Assembly: GCA_020402865.1 (NCBI GenBank)
Contig: JADBYT010000002.1
Span: 186,001 to 250,000 of the forward strand
Origin: Bacteroidota bacterium
Lineage (GTDB): Bacteria; Bacteroidota; Bacteroidia; Palsa-965
Length of the DNA stretch: 64,000 bases
Reading direction: 5' to 3'
Below the pieces are notes generated by a model. That model was not told the origin of the DNA, made no database searches, and worked only from the letters and a program-made list of their open reading frames with translations. Made by a program: the position numbers and the translations under genes. Positions 8,039 through 17,488 of this stretch are shown here, piece by piece. Positions within the stretch are counted from its first letter, which is position 1. Every line of letters begins with the position of its first letter.

Positions 8039-8640
8039 GGCCGTTTGTTTTGCTTCCGGTTGTATGACGGGTATTGTTGCCCGCTTGTTACAGGCTAAGG
8101 TAAATTATTTTTCCGGGGCTTCCCTTTTCAGTGCCTGCGGGCTGTGTAAATTTATTCTTATTTGTTTTCGGGACTGATTTCCACTGGCCGGATGGTCGTT
8201 AAACGGGCACTATTTACCCTCCGACGACACATCTTTGCCGACAAGTGTGAACGAATCAATAAGTGCGTACAAATATTTACGAAAACGATTTTCTGGTTAT
8301 TAACAGATCTCTAAAAATGTATATGAACTGATTAATCATATAAAAGCTATATAGTGCTGATGATCATTTATATATACATAATGCAATAAAAAAATAATTT
8401 AATTTTTTATTGTGATAAATAATGTATATACATATATTGGGTTTTTGTCAAATGTAGATGCTTTTTAACCGGATAAAAATTGTTTTAGGAATATCTATTC
8501 AGTGTATGAATTAATGGTTTCATCATACATTTTTTCGCCTTCATCGGTATTTGTTTTGGAAGGTATATTAAGTTGTATTGTTTTGTTGAAACATTAAACG
8601 CGGTTACTGTTTCGCAGTAATTGTGTAATGTAATGGTTAG

Positions 8641-8733
8641 GTGGAGTTAACAAAGGCTGGCGTGCGCGCCAAAAGCAGGGGAAGGCGCCGCGCACTTAGC
8701 GGGTAATTCTGGAAACAGGGTTACCCGTTTTTT
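8641..8733 (+). ncRNA. Candidate structured small RNA ending in an intrinsic terminator
   Basis: Two strong hairpins stand in an otherwise AT-rich gap. The first pairs GTGCGCG (8662-8668) with CGCGCAC (8689-8695), with a further CC/GG pairing inside. The second is a 12-pair terminator stem with a GAAA tetraloop and six T. Both flanking genes are on the minus strand, so the plus-strand terminator has no protein gene to serve. No known RNA family was recognised and no exact TAnnTTTG promoter was found; TAATTGTG at 8618-8625 is one base off. The 5' end is a guess. Confidence 0.4.
8700..8733 (+). terminator. Orphan intrinsic terminator with GAAA tetraloop
   Basis: CGGGTAATTCTG (8700-8711) pairs with CAGGGTTACCCG (8716-8727) including two G-U pairs, closed by GAAA and followed by TTTTTT. 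It points to the plus strand although both neighbouring genes are on the minus strand. Confidence 0.7.
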
Positions 8734-8793
8734 AATTGCAGAAAAAAGAGGTTGTGATGTTCGTGTTGTGTGTAACGGATTCGAAAAGACAGA

Positions 8794-9435
8794 TCAGCCG
8801 GTTATGGAGCGGAGCGCACTGGCGAAATCGAGTTGCGTGGTGCGTGTCTTATCGGCGGCATACCAGGTGTGCACCTTCTCGATGAATTGTTCTTTTTGAA
8901 GGCCTTGCTCTTTCCACTGTGCAATGAGTTGCTGCAAGGCTGCCGGGCGCGGTCCCCAATGGCCGAGTACTTCGAGCGTGCCGGCATCAATAACAACCAC
9001 AATGGGTATGGCGCGTCCGCCGTTGGTAAGGAAATGATCCATTACGGCGGTGTGCTCATCGCGCAGAATTACTTTTACTGAGGCTTCCTTTATTTCGTTG
9101 GCCATGGCCTTTACCACGCCCAGCGTTTGTGCCGCATCGCCGCACCAGCCTTCGGTAATGAACAAGAGGCTGAGTTTGCGGGTAATTGAGCCAAGCTCCG
9201 CTTTCAGTTCGGGCAATACACTTACCGTTTTGCCAATACGCTTCATACGCTGCAGGTTCAGCCTGGCGTAATTAATCATGTATTCCGACTGGTCAGGGCC
9301 TGTGGTTTTGTTTTCGCTCATTAAGCGTTCGAGAAGACTGTTGTAGTCTTCCCAGCTCATGGCCGATTCGAGAAGTGCGGTATTTATTTCGGCAAAGCGG
9401 GCAGGTGTGTGCATAAGGTTGAAATCGGGAAACAA
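8794..9435 (-). CDS. Thioredoxin-like family protein (Thioredoxin_9 type)
   Basis: 213 residues. The segment SLLFITEGWCGDAAQTLGVVKAMA is a thioredoxin fold with a single redox-site cysteine (WCGDA) instead of CxxC, followed by a cis-proline region GRAIPIVVVIDAGTLEVLGHWGPRP. This matches the thioredoxin_9 family common in Bacteroidota, whose substrate is unknown. No signal peptide, so it is cytoplasmic. An in-frame ATG at 9414 is an alternative start. It follows the SPOR-domain gene after 32 bases on the same strand. Confidence 0.85.
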   Translation of the reverse strand: MFPDFNLMHTPARFAEINTALLESAMSWEDYNSLLERLMSENKTTGPDQSEYMINYARLNLQRMKRIGKTVSVLPELKAELGSITRKLSLLFITEGWCGDAAQTLGVVKAMANEIKEASVKVILRDEHTAVMDHFLTNGGRAIPIVVVIDAGTLEVLGHWGPRPAALQQLIAQWKEQGLQKEQFIEKVHTWYAADKTRTTQLDFASALRSITG

Positions 9436-9467
9436 AAAATCAGTTCATCACCTACGAAAAACCTGGG

Positions 9468-9875
9468 TTACCGGATGGGAGGTTTCTCAATTTCGCACTC
9501 TACAATAAATGCTTCGGGATATTCAGCTTTGATTTTTTTCAGAAAGCGGTATGCCTCCAGCTGGGTGCGGAAATCGCCTACGCGTACTTTAAAGTTGGGG
9601 GCATCATACGTAATATAGGCATGTGCCTCGGAGGCATATTTGCCCAGAAATTTCGATTTGATGGATTTGGCCCTGTCGTTATCCGCTCCGTAATGTATTT
9701 GCACACGCCAGCCTTTCATTTTTGCGTTTGCGTTGGTTTCAATGTGCTTACCCACAGCTGTTTTCAGACGAGGATCGGCATTTACGTCGCGTTGTAAACT
9801 ATCGGTTGACGGGGTTTGTGCCCTTAAGCCAAGGGTAACAAACAACAGAACGAGCAGGAGGGAATAACGAATCAT
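9468..9875 (-). CDS. Exported SPOR-domain protein
   Basis: 135 residues with a signal peptide (MIRYSLLLVLLFVTLGLRAQ, cleavage after RAQ). The mature part ends in a SPOR-type domain: GWRVQIHYG near the middle and FKVRVGDFRTQLEAYRFLKKI, then FIVECEIEKPP at the end. SPOR domains bind septal peptidoglycan lacking stem peptides, so a periplasmic or cell-wall role is likely. It is short, with no catalytic domain. Located upstream of the thioredoxin-like gene on the same strand. Confidence 0.88.
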   Translation of the reverse strand: MIRYSLLLVLLFVTLGLRAQTPSTDSLQRDVNADPRLKTAVGKHIETNANAKMKGWRVQIHYGADNDRAKSIKSKFLGKYASEAHAYITYDAPNFKVRVGDFRTQLEAYRFLKKIKAEYPEAFIVECEIEKPPIR

Positions 9876-10091
9876 GCAAGAACAAAATTAGGAAACCCCT
9901 GCAAATGGCAGGTTAGTTTTTTCGACAAGTGCAAGGTTTGTGCCGTTCTTCCGGGATAAAAAAATGACCAATTTCCTGTAAATGAGAGGCTGGTGTTTTC
10001 ATCCGGTTTTAACACTTATTTAGAATCGTTATAAATTAACCGGATGTAATTTTTTTTCCATTTGCAACGGATCGCCGAAGTGTGTTTCCCT

Positions 10092-10099
10092 TAAATTTG
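10092..10099 (+). promoter_or_regulatory. Promoter element of the act-cox operon
   Basis: TAAATTTG, an exact TAnnTTTG match, 58 bases before the ATG at 10158. A TTTG at 10061-10064 is too far away (27 bases) for the normal -33 spacing. Confidence 0.55.
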
Positions 10100-10157
10100 C
10101 CACGCCTTAAAGTGTAGGGCAATCCGGATATAAATGCCAACTGTCAACTATTCCTAT

Positions 10158-11441
10158 ATGAACAGCTCCCGGCAACATGCACGCCGCAACGGCATCGCGC
10201 TTGCTTTTTCGCTGATTCTCTCCCTCTTCTTCAGTGCGTCAGTTCACGCACAGGATGGAAAAGCGCTTTTCAAAGCTAACTGCTCTTCGTGTCACTATGC
10301 TTCCGAGAAAAAAGGAACGGGTCCAGGCCTCAAAGGCGTGCTCGACCGTATTCCCGGTGGTGACTGGAAGTACAAGTGGGTGAAAAATTCAGCCGCCATG
10401 GCCGCATCAGGCGATGCGTATGCCGTGAAAATCAAGGCAGAATACAACAACGGGGTAATGACCGCCTTCCCCAATCTCAAAAATGAAGAGATTGATGCCA
10501 TTCTGGCTTATGCCCACGAAGGTGAGAAAACACCAACACCGGTATTAGCTACCGACCCCAATGCCGGTGCCAAAACCGATGAAAAAGCGTCAGGCAACAC
10601 CAGCTTCATGGTAATCATTGTGCTGGTTCTGCTCATTGCGCTCATCGCCATTCTGCGTTATACCAAAATTAACCTGCGTAATGCGGTTAATGAAAAAGAA
10701 GGTCAGCCTGCCGAGGAAGCAATGCCTTTCCTTGATGCTGTTCGCCACTGGACGACCAACAACAAGCGTAAAGTTGCGCTTATGGGTTTGTTCATCTTTG
10801 GTGTGCTTATCGTAAAAGGCTGGTACGGACTGCAGGGTGTAGGTATTTATGCCAAAGAGGTGAAGAAAGACAAGTGGGTGGGTTACAAACCTTCACAGCC
10901 GATCAACTTCTCGCATAAAATCCACGCCGGTCAGAACGGTATTGATTGCAAATACTGCCACAGCACCGTAGAGAAGTCGAAAAACGCCAGCATTCCCTCT
11001 GTAAACATCTGTATGAACTGCCATAAGGCAATTAGCGAAACTGCTAATCCCGGTTCAAAAGAGGAAATTGCCAAGATTTACGCCGCTGCGGGTTATGATC
11101 CCGACAAGCAAACCTACAGCCTGCCCCAGCAGCCGGTGAAATGGAACAAAGTGCACGTACTGCCCGACCACGTATTCTTCAGTCACCAGCAGCACGTGAA
11201 AGTGGGTAAAGTAGAATGCGAAACCTGCCACGGCAACCTCAAGGAAATGACCGTAGCCGAGCAGCAGCGCCCGCTTACCATGGGATGGTGTATTGATTGC
11301 CACCGCAAGACCAACGTGTCTATGGAAGGCAATGGTTACTACACCCAGCTCCACGAGAAAATGAAAGAGAAGTATAAAGGACAAACCAGCTTCACGGTTG
11401 CCCAGATGGGTGGCATTGAGTGCTCACGTTGTCACTACTAA
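10158..11441 (+). CDS. actA: Alternative complex III multiheme cytochrome c subunit ActA, with extra N-terminal cytochrome domain
   Basis: Part of the quinol:cytochrome c oxidoreductase (alternative complex III); relays electrons on the periplasmic face. The 427-residue product has a signal peptide, a class I cytochrome domain with CSSCH at about residue 42 and a likely Met ligand in GVMTAF, a membrane span near 155-175, a second near 210-230, and a C-terminal pentaheme part with CKYCH, CMNCH, CETCH, CIDCH and CSRCH. That makes six heme sites in one chain. An in-frame ATG at 10134 is possible, but 10158 begins a normal signal peptide. First gene of the operon. Confidence 0.93.
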   Translation: MNSSRQHARRNGIALAFSLILSLFFSASVHAQDGKALFKANCSSCHYASEKKGTGPGLKGVLDRIPGGDWKYKWVKNSAAMAASGDAYAVKIKAEYNNGVMTAFPNLKNEEIDAILAYAHEGEKTPTPVLATDPNAGAKTDEKASGNTSFMVIIVLVLLIALIAILRYTKINLRNAVNEKEGQPAEEAMPFLDAVRHWTTNNKRKVALMGLFIFGVLIVKGWYGLQGVGIYAKEVKKDKWVGYKPSQPINFSHKIHAGQNGIDCKYCHSTVEKSKNASIPSVNICMNCHKAISETANPGSKEEIAKIYAAAGYDPDKQTYSLPQQPVKWNKVHVLPDHVFFSHQQHVKVGKVECETCHGNLKEMTVAEQQRPLTMGWCIDCHRKTNVSMEGNGYYTQLHEKMKEKYKGQTSFTVAQMGGIECSRCHY

Positions 11442-11498
11442 TCTTCAAATAAACAAAGCAAGCGTTTCCTAACGATATAATCAGATCGCGTACCCAAC

Positions 11499-14400
11499 AT
11501 GGCGAACGAGAAAACATACTGGAAAGGTCTTTCACAGCTGAGCGGTGACAATGCGGTTACCGAAAAGCACCAGCACGAATTTGCCGAGTACATTCCGGTT
11601 GAGCAGTTCATGGGCGATAAAGCCACACTCGAACAATCATCAACCAGCCGCCGCGACTTCCTCAAGTTCCTCGGATTCAGCACGGTAGCAGCTACTCTGG
11701 CAGCCTGCGAAGCGCCGGTAACCAAAGCGGTGCCTTACGTTAACCGTCCTGAGGAAATTACTCCCGGTGTGGCTAACTGGTATGCTACAGCTTTCTTCGA
11801 CGGACATGATTATGCCGAAGTGCTGGTGAAAACCCGCGAAGGCCGTCCGATTAAACTTGAAGGAAACGAGCTTTCCAAAGTAACCATGGGCGGTGTAAAC
11901 GCCCGTGTACATGCTTCCGTTCTTTCGCTGTATGACTCCAACCGCCTCAAAGGTGTTACCACCAAAGGCGGACAGTCAGCCACCTGGGCTGATGCCGATA
12001 AAGTAATTGGTACGAAACTGGCTGCTTCTAAAGGCATTGCCATTGTTTCTTCTACCATCATCAGCCCCTCAAGCAAAGCTGTTATTGCCGGATTTGCTGC
12101 CAAATACGCCAACACACGCCACGTTACTTACGATGCGGTGTCGTATGCAGGTATGCTCAAGGCAAACAAATCTACATTTGGTACTGCCGTTATTCCGACC
12201 TACCGTTTCGACAAGGCCGAAGTAATTGTAAGCCTCGGTGCCGATTTCCTCGCAAACTGGCTTTCACCGCTTGAGCATGCACGCCAGTATGGCATGACAC
12301 GCAAAGTAGGCAAGGACAAGAAGACCATGTCCAAGCACTACCAGTTTGAAACCATCCTTTCTCTTACCGGTTCCAATGCCGACGAGCGTTTCCCCGTGAA
12401 ACCCTCTGAAATGGCGCAGGTAGCACTCGACATTCTCAACGGCACCGCTGGCAAAGTAGCTGCCGATGGTGTGAAGAAGGTTGTAGCCGCCCTTGAAGCT
12501 GCAAAAGGTAAGGCGCTTGTTGTAGCCGGCTCAAACGATGCCGCGCTTCAGCTGGTGGTAAACGAAATCAACAAGAAAATCGGTGCGTATGGCAATACCA
12601 TTGACATCAGCACTCCCGATTATACGCATCAGGGCGATGATAACGCACTGAAAACACTGGTTGAAGATCTCAATGCCGGTAAAGTTGACACCGTAATTTT
12701 CTGGAACAGCAACCCGGTTTACACCGCACCTGCTGCGCTCGGTTTCGACAAGGCACTGGCTAAGGCTTCACTCAAAATTTCGTTTGCAGGCAGTATGGAC
12801 GAAACAGCCGCGCTTTGCGACTGGGTTTGCCCTGACCACCACTACCTCGAAGCCTGGAACGATCACAACCCGCGCCGCGGCCACTTCAGCCTGCAGCAGC
12901 CGGTTATCAATCCGCTTTTCTCAACCCGCCACGCACAGGAAAGCCTGTTGCTTTGGTCGGGTAACAACACCACATATTACAACTACCTGCAGAATTACTG
13001 GCGCAGCAATTTCTTCGGTATGCAAACTGCATTCGGCGATTTTGCCCAGTTCTGGAACAATTCGGTGCACGATGGTGTGGCCCAGCTTCGCCCGCAGCTT
13101 GTGGTGACTGAGGAAATTTCTCAGGCTCCTCCGGTGGCCGATACTACTGCCACAAATCCGCTCTCGAAGATGTTAAAGTCGGGAATGAACCTGAACGACT
13201 TTATAGCCTTCAGCGGCGGCACCATTTCGCTCGATGAGGCGAAGTCGCAGCTTGCTTCACGCAAGGGCGGTGCCATGGAAGTGGTATTCTATCAGAAAAC
13301 ATCAATCGGTAATGGCAATCAGGCCGGCAACCCCTGGTTGCAGGAAATGCCCGATCCGATTTCGAAAATTACCTGGGACAACTACATCACCATGCACCCG
13401 CTGGATGTAAAAGAAGGCAACTTCTTTGGCATGGTAGAAGGCAGCGACAACAACCTGATGGTTCGTTTTGACCAGATGGAAGACGAGCTGAGCGTGGCTC
13501 AGGTAGCTGTAAATGGTGTAACCGTAGAACTTCCGGTTTGGGCACAGCCCGGTCAGAAGCGCGGCACCGTAGGTATTGCCCTTGGTTATGGCCGCAAAGG
13601 TGCCGGTAAAGCAGCCGAAGGCCGTGGAGCCAACATCTATCCCGCAGTAGCACTGGCTGCTTCGGGCACGATGAACTACGAGGCATACGACGCTAAGATT
13701 ACCAAGACCGACAAAACACACAAAATTGCGGCTACCCAAACGCACCACACGCTGATGGGCCGCAACGAAGATATTATTCACGAAACCACACTTGCAGCCT
13801 ACGTAAAAGACGAGCGTGCCGGCAACGAGCCGATTATGCTCGAAACCTACAAAGGCAAAGCCAATGTGGAAGAAGTGAACCTGTGGAATGATTTCGAGCG
13901 CCCGAACCACAAATGGGCACTGGCTATCGACCTGAACTCGTGCATTGGCTGCGGTGCCTGCGTGGTAAGCTGTACTGCCGAAAACAACGTTCCGGTTGTA
14001 GGTCCCGACGAAATCCGCCGCAGCCGCGAAATGCACTGGCTCCGTATCGACCGCTATTTCAGCAGCGAAACGGTGAAGGAAGTGGAAGAGGAAAAAGGCG
14101 AAATGGGCACCAAAGAGCTCTACCGCAACATGGAAAACCCCGCTTTCGACAATCCGAAAGTGGTATTCCAGCCGGTAATGTGCCAGCACTGCAACCACGC
14201 TCCGTGCGAAACCGTGTGCCCGGTAATTGCTACCAACCACAGCAGCGAAGGTCTCAACCAGATGACCTACAACCGTTGTGTAGGTACCCGTTACTGCGCA
14301 AACAACTGTCCCTACAAAGTGCGCCGCTTCAACTGGTTTAACTACGTGGATTACCACCGTTTCAAAGACTTCAACCCTTCGCAGGACGAAGTTGGCCGTA

Positions 14401-14723
14401 TGGTGCTGAACCCCGATGTAACCGTTCGTGCACGCGGTGTAATGGAAAAATGCTCAATGTGCGTACAGCGCATTCAGGGCGGCAAACTCGAAGCCAAGAA
14501 AGCCGGTGTTCGTCCGGCCGACGGAAGCATCAAAACTGCCTGCTCGCAGTCGTGCCCCACACAGGCCATCTGGTTTGGCGACCTCAACGACGAGAACAGC
14601 GCCGTGGCCCAGATGGAGAAAGACGGACGCAAGTTCGAACTCCTCGAAGTAGTTGGCACACGCCCGTCTGTATTCTACATGACCAAAGTGTGGAACCGCG
14701 ACGACGCCAGCGCACACGTATAA
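11499..14723 (+). CDS. actB: Alternative complex III iron-sulfur subunit ActB
   Basis: 1074 residues. The N-terminal two thirds resemble the molybdopterin oxidoreductase fold but without cofactor function in this family; the C-terminal third is an iron-sulfur domain with CIGCGACVVSC (about 814), CQHCNHAPCETVC (about 894), CVGTRYCANNC (about 926) and CSMC (about 984) motifs for four clusters. A Tat-like motif SRRDFLKFLGF lies at residues 50-60, followed by AAC, so it is exported folded, possibly with lipid attachment. It transfers electrons from quinol toward the ActA hemes. Starts 57 bases after actA. Confidence 0.95.
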   Translation: MANEKTYWKGLSQLSGDNAVTEKHQHEFAEYIPVEQFMGDKATLEQSSTSRRDFLKFLGFSTVAATLAACEAPVTKAVPYVNRPEEITPGVANWYATAFFDGHDYAEVLVKTREGRPIKLEGNELSKVTMGGVNARVHASVLSLYDSNRLKGVTTKGGQSATWADADKVIGTKLAASKGIAIVSSTIISPSSKAVIAGFAAKYANTRHVTYDAVSYAGMLKANKSTFGTAVIPTYRFDKAEVIVSLGADFLANWLSPLEHARQYGMTRKVGKDKKTMSKHYQFETILSLTGSNADERFPVKPSEMAQVALDILNGTAGKVAADGVKKVVAALEAAKGKALVVAGSNDAALQLVVNEINKKIGAYGNTIDISTPDYTHQGDDNALKTLVEDLNAGKVDTVIFWNSNPVYTAPAALGFDKALAKASLKISFAGSMDETAALCDWVCPDHHYLEAWNDHNPRRGHFSLQQPVINPLFSTRHAQESLLLWSGNNTTYYNYLQNYWRSNFFGMQTAFGDFAQFWNNSVHDGVAQLRPQLVVTEEISQAPPVADTTATNPLSKMLKSGMNLNDFIAFSGGTISLDEAKSQLASRKGGAMEVVFYQKTSIGNGNQAGNPWLQEMPDPISKITWDNYITMHPLDVKEGNFFGMVEGSDNNLMVRFDQMEDELSVAQVAVNGVTVELPVWAQPGQKRGTVGIALGYGRKGAGKAAEGRGANIYPAVALAASGTMNYEAYDAKITKTDKTHKIAATQTHHTLMGRNEDIIHETTLAAYVKDERAGNEPIMLETYKGKANVEEVNLWNDFERPNHKWALAIDLNSCIGCGACVVSCTAENNVPVVGPDEIRRSREMHWLRIDRYFSSETVKEVEEEKGEMGTKELYRNMENPAFDNPKVVFQPVMCQHCNHAPCETVCPVIATNHSSEGLNQMTYNRCVGTRYCANNCPYKVRRFNWFNYVDYHRFKDFNPSQDEVGRMVLNPDVTVRARGVMEKCSMCVQRIQGGKLEAKKAGVRPADGSIKTACSQSCPTQAIWFGDLNDENSAVAQMEKDGRKFELLEVVGTRPSVFYMTKVWNRDDASAHV

Positions 14724-14777
14724 ACCGAACACCGGAAAGAAGAATAAGAACCAGCATACGCTCAGTTAAACGACACT

Positions 14778-16190
14778 ATGCAACACGAATCACGATACAG
14801 GGACCCGCTTATTCTTGGAAACAAGAGCTACAGCGACATCACCGCCGACATTGCCCGACCGATTGAGGGTAAGGCCAACAAACTCTGGTACCTCGTATTT
14901 ACCATTGCCGTAGCCACCTTCCTCTGGGGATTTGGCTGTCTGGCTTACACCATTGGTACCGGTATCGGTCAGTGGGGCGCTAACCGCACAGTGGGTTGGG
15001 CGTGGGATATCACCAACTTCGTTTGGTGGATCGGTATCGGTCACGCCGGTACACTTATCTCAGCTGTACTTCTGCTGTTCCGTCAGAAATGGCGTATGGC
15101 CATCAACCGTTCGGCTGAGGCTATGACCATCTTCGCGGTAATGTGCGCGGCGGTGTTCGTAACCATGCACACCGGCCGTCCGTGGCTTGATTACTGGCTG
15201 TTTCCGCACGCCAACCAGTTTGGCTCATTGTGGGTAAACTTCAACTCGCCGCTTACCTGGGACGTATTCGCTGTATCAACTTACTTTACCATTTCGCTGG
15301 TATTCTGGTACATTGGTCTTATTCCCGACTTTGGAGCCATCCGCGACCGTTTCAAGCTGAAAGGCAACCTGAAAATGGCAAAGATTTATCGTCTGCTGAG
15401 CTTTGGCTGGAGCGGCGGTGCCCGTCAGTGGTCGCGTTTCGAAGAAGTATCGCTGGTACTTGCCGGTCTTTCTACCCCGCTCGTATTCTCGGTTCACTCA
15501 ATCGTATCCATGGACTTTGCCACCTCGGTACTTCCCGGCTGGCACACCACCATCTTCCCGCCTTATTTCGTAGCTGGTGCTATCTTCTCTGGTTTTGCCA
15601 TGGTGGCCACGCTGCTGCTCATTATGCGCAAAGTGCTCAACCTTGAGCATTACATTACCATCCAGCACATGGAGATGATGAACATCATCATTACCCTTAC
15701 CGGTTCTATGGTAGGTGTGGCTTATCTTTCAGAGCTTTTCATCTCATGGTACTCAGGTGTGGAATATGAAGGTTATGCCTTTATGAACCGCGCTACCGGT
15801 CCGTACTGGTGGAGTTACTGGGGTATGATGACCTGCAACGTAATCAGCCCGCAGCTGTTCTGGTTCCGTAAGATCCGCACCAACCTTACCGCAACCTTCA
15901 TTCTGTCTATTGTGGTAAACATCGGTATGTGGTTTGAGCGTTTCGTAATTATCGTAACCTCGCTTCACCGCGATTACCAGCCTGCGAACTGGACCATGTA
16001 TCACCCCACCTGGGTGGAGATGGGCATCTTCATCGGCACCATAGGTTTGTTCTTCTCCATCTTCCTGTTGTTTGCACGTGCCTTCCCGGTAATTGCGCTC
16101 AGCGAGTTGAAAATGATCGTAAAATCATCAAGCGAAGAGCATAAGAAGAAACGCGAGGCTGCCGAAATTGCCGCCGAAGCCGCTCACTAA
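14778..16190 (+). CDS. actC: Alternative complex III NrfD-like membrane subunit ActC
   Basis: 470 residues, strongly hydrophobic with about ten membrane spans, of the NrfD/PsrC family, which forms the quinol-binding membrane core of the complex. Visible family features are GHAGTLISAVLLLFRQKWR near residues 92-110 and MHTGRPWLDYWLFP near 132-145. The short charged C-terminus (HKKKREAAEIAAEAAH) is cytoplasmic. 54 bases after actB. Confidence 0.95.
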   Translation: MQHESRYRDPLILGNKSYSDITADIARPIEGKANKLWYLVFTIAVATFLWGFGCLAYTIGTGIGQWGANRTVGWAWDITNFVWWIGIGHAGTLISAVLLLFRQKWRMAINRSAEAMTIFAVMCAAVFVTMHTGRPWLDYWLFPHANQFGSLWVNFNSPLTWDVFAVSTYFTISLVFWYIGLIPDFGAIRDRFKLKGNLKMAKIYRLLSFGWSGGARQWSRFEEVSLVLAGLSTPLVFSVHSIVSMDFATSVLPGWHTTIFPPYFVAGAIFSGFAMVATLLLIMRKVLNLEHYITIQHMEMMNIIITLTGSMVGVAYLSELFISWYSGVEYEGYAFMNRATGPYWWSYWGMMTCNVISPQLFWFRKIRTNLTATFILSIVVNIGMWFERFVIIVTSLHRDYQPANWTMYHPTWVEMGIFIGTIGLFFSIFLLFARAFPVIALSELKMIVKSSSEEHKKKREAAEIAAEAAH

Positions 16191-16220
16191 ACTGTATTCA
16201 TACGCCGAACACATAATTAT

Positions 16221-16745
16221 ATGGCAGCGAATTATAAAACAATTCAGGGTATCTGGGGCGATGAGGAACTCCTCATGAACGGCGCCAAGCAGATGCGTGA
16301 TGCACATATCAAGGTGAAAGAAGTTTTTTCACCGTTTCCCATCCACGGTCTGGATCCGGTAATCGGATTGCCCCGCACCCGTCTGGCCATCTGCGCCTTC
16401 ATTTACGGTATTACCGGCACCTCGCTGGCAATTCTGATGACCTGGTACATGATGGTAAACGACTGGCCGACTGATATCGGTGGCAAGCCCAGCTTCTATT
16501 ATTACATGAACTGGCCTGCATTTATTCCGGTAACCTTCGAGTTAACAGTATTCTGTGCCGGTCACGGTATGGCCATTACTTATCTGCTGCGCAACTGGAC
16601 GCTGCCGGGAGTACATGAAAAGAATCCTGATCCTCGCACCACCGACGATAAGTTTATGATGGTGATTGAGGCTAAAGAAGAAAAAGCTGCTGAAATCGTA
16701 TCCATGATGCGAGCCAGCGGTGCCGAAGAAGTGAACGTGATCTGA
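16221..16745 (+). CDS. actD: Alternative complex III subunit ActD (DUF3341)
   Basis: 174 residues with two membrane spans (about residues 54-77 and 96-120) separated by the short loop DWPTDIGGKPSFY, the hallmark of DUF3341. It is a structural membrane subunit. The C-terminal tail carries the segment FMMVIEAKE and ends in a small ferredoxin-like domain (SGAEEVNVI). Starts 30 bases after actC. Confidence 0.95.
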   Translation: MAANYKTIQGIWGDEELLMNGAKQMRDAHIKVKEVFSPFPIHGLDPVIGLPRTRLAICAFIYGITGTSLAILMTWYMMVNDWPTDIGGKPSFYYYMNWPAFIPVTFELTVFCAGHGMAITYLLRNWTLPGVHEKNPDPRTTDDKFMMVIEAKEEKAAEIVSMMRASGAEEVNVI

Positions 16746-16768
16746 ACCACTGCGATACGCAACGAGTA

Positions 16769-17467
16769 ATGAAAAAAACAACCAATACCCTGTTCACATT
16801 CGGCGCAGTAGCTCTTGCTGCAGCCGCACTGCTGAGCGCCTGCGTAAAGAGCAATCCGGACAGCCCTGGCTTTGAATTCATGCCGGATATGTACCGCTCA
16901 CCAGCTCCCGAAACAAACGGAATGTACATCAATTCGGTAACTGGCGACAGCCTGTCGAACCGTTTGCCGGCAGCAGGTTCTATTCCGCGTGGTTTCACGC
17001 CATTTCCCTACGCGAACACCGCCGAGGGCGACAGCCTTGCCAAGATGTTCTGGACTTACAACAGTCTGGGTGTGGCACGAAATGAAGCTAACCTGAAAGC
17101 CGGCGAAGAACTCTATTCACGCTACTGTCAGGTTTGCCACGGCAAAAAAGGCGACGGTAATGGTCCGCTTGTGACCAGCGAAAAATATCCGAACCAGCCG
17201 CCGAGCTACATCGCCCGTATGAAGGAAAACAACCTGAGCGAAGGTCATATTTATCACGTAGTGACCTACGGCAAAGGCGTAATGGGTTCGCATGCATCTC
17301 AGCTTAGTCCTCAAGAGCGTATGCAGGTGGCACAATATGTTCAGCTGCTGGGCCGCGAAGGCAAGTCGGTAGATGAATACAATAAAGCTGCTGCACCCGC
17401 TGCCGATTCAACCAAATCAACTGCTCCTGCTGCTGCAGCTCCGGGCAAAGCCACACCTACGAAGTAA
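16769..17467 (+). CDS. actE: Alternative complex III monoheme cytochrome c lipoprotein ActE
   Basis: 232 residues. A lipoprotein signal ends at ALLSAC (residue about 25), then FMPDMYRSPAPETN, and a cytochrome c domain with CQVCHGKKGDGNG as the heme site and a likely methionine ligand in GVMGSHASQL. The last 35 residues are Ala/Pro/Thr/Lys-rich linker. It is the likely exit point for electrons from the complex toward the oxidase. 23 bases after actD. Confidence 0.94.
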   Translation: MKKTTNTLFTFGAVALAAAALLSACVKSNPDSPGFEFMPDMYRSPAPETNGMYINSVTGDSLSNRLPAAGSIPRGFTPFPYANTAEGDSLAKMFWTYNSLGVARNEANLKAGEELYSRYCQVCHGKKGDGNGPLVTSEKYPNQPPSYIARMKENNLSEGHIYHVVTYGKGVMGSHASQLSPQERMQVAQYVQLLGREGKSVDEYNKAAAPAADSTKSTAPAAAAPGKATPTK

Positions 17468-17488
17468 TTCACCGCTATTGCATACACT

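Larger units (their letters stand above)
8039..8793. other. Long AT-rich intergenic region
   Basis: 755 bases without a protein gene. The stretch from about 8250 to 8640 is very AT-rich with runs of short ATATA patterns and no open frame worth calling. The last part (8641-8733) holds GC-rich hairpins annotated separately as a candidate non-coding RNA. Confidence 0.6.

Noticed and set aside
8250-8640. Possible origin or AT-rich regulatory island
   Set aside because: It is AT-rich but shows no ordered DnaA-type boxes or iterons that I can see.
13302-14357. 351-codon minus-strand open frame
   Set aside because: Antisense to the iron-sulfur part of actB, without any recognisable domain.
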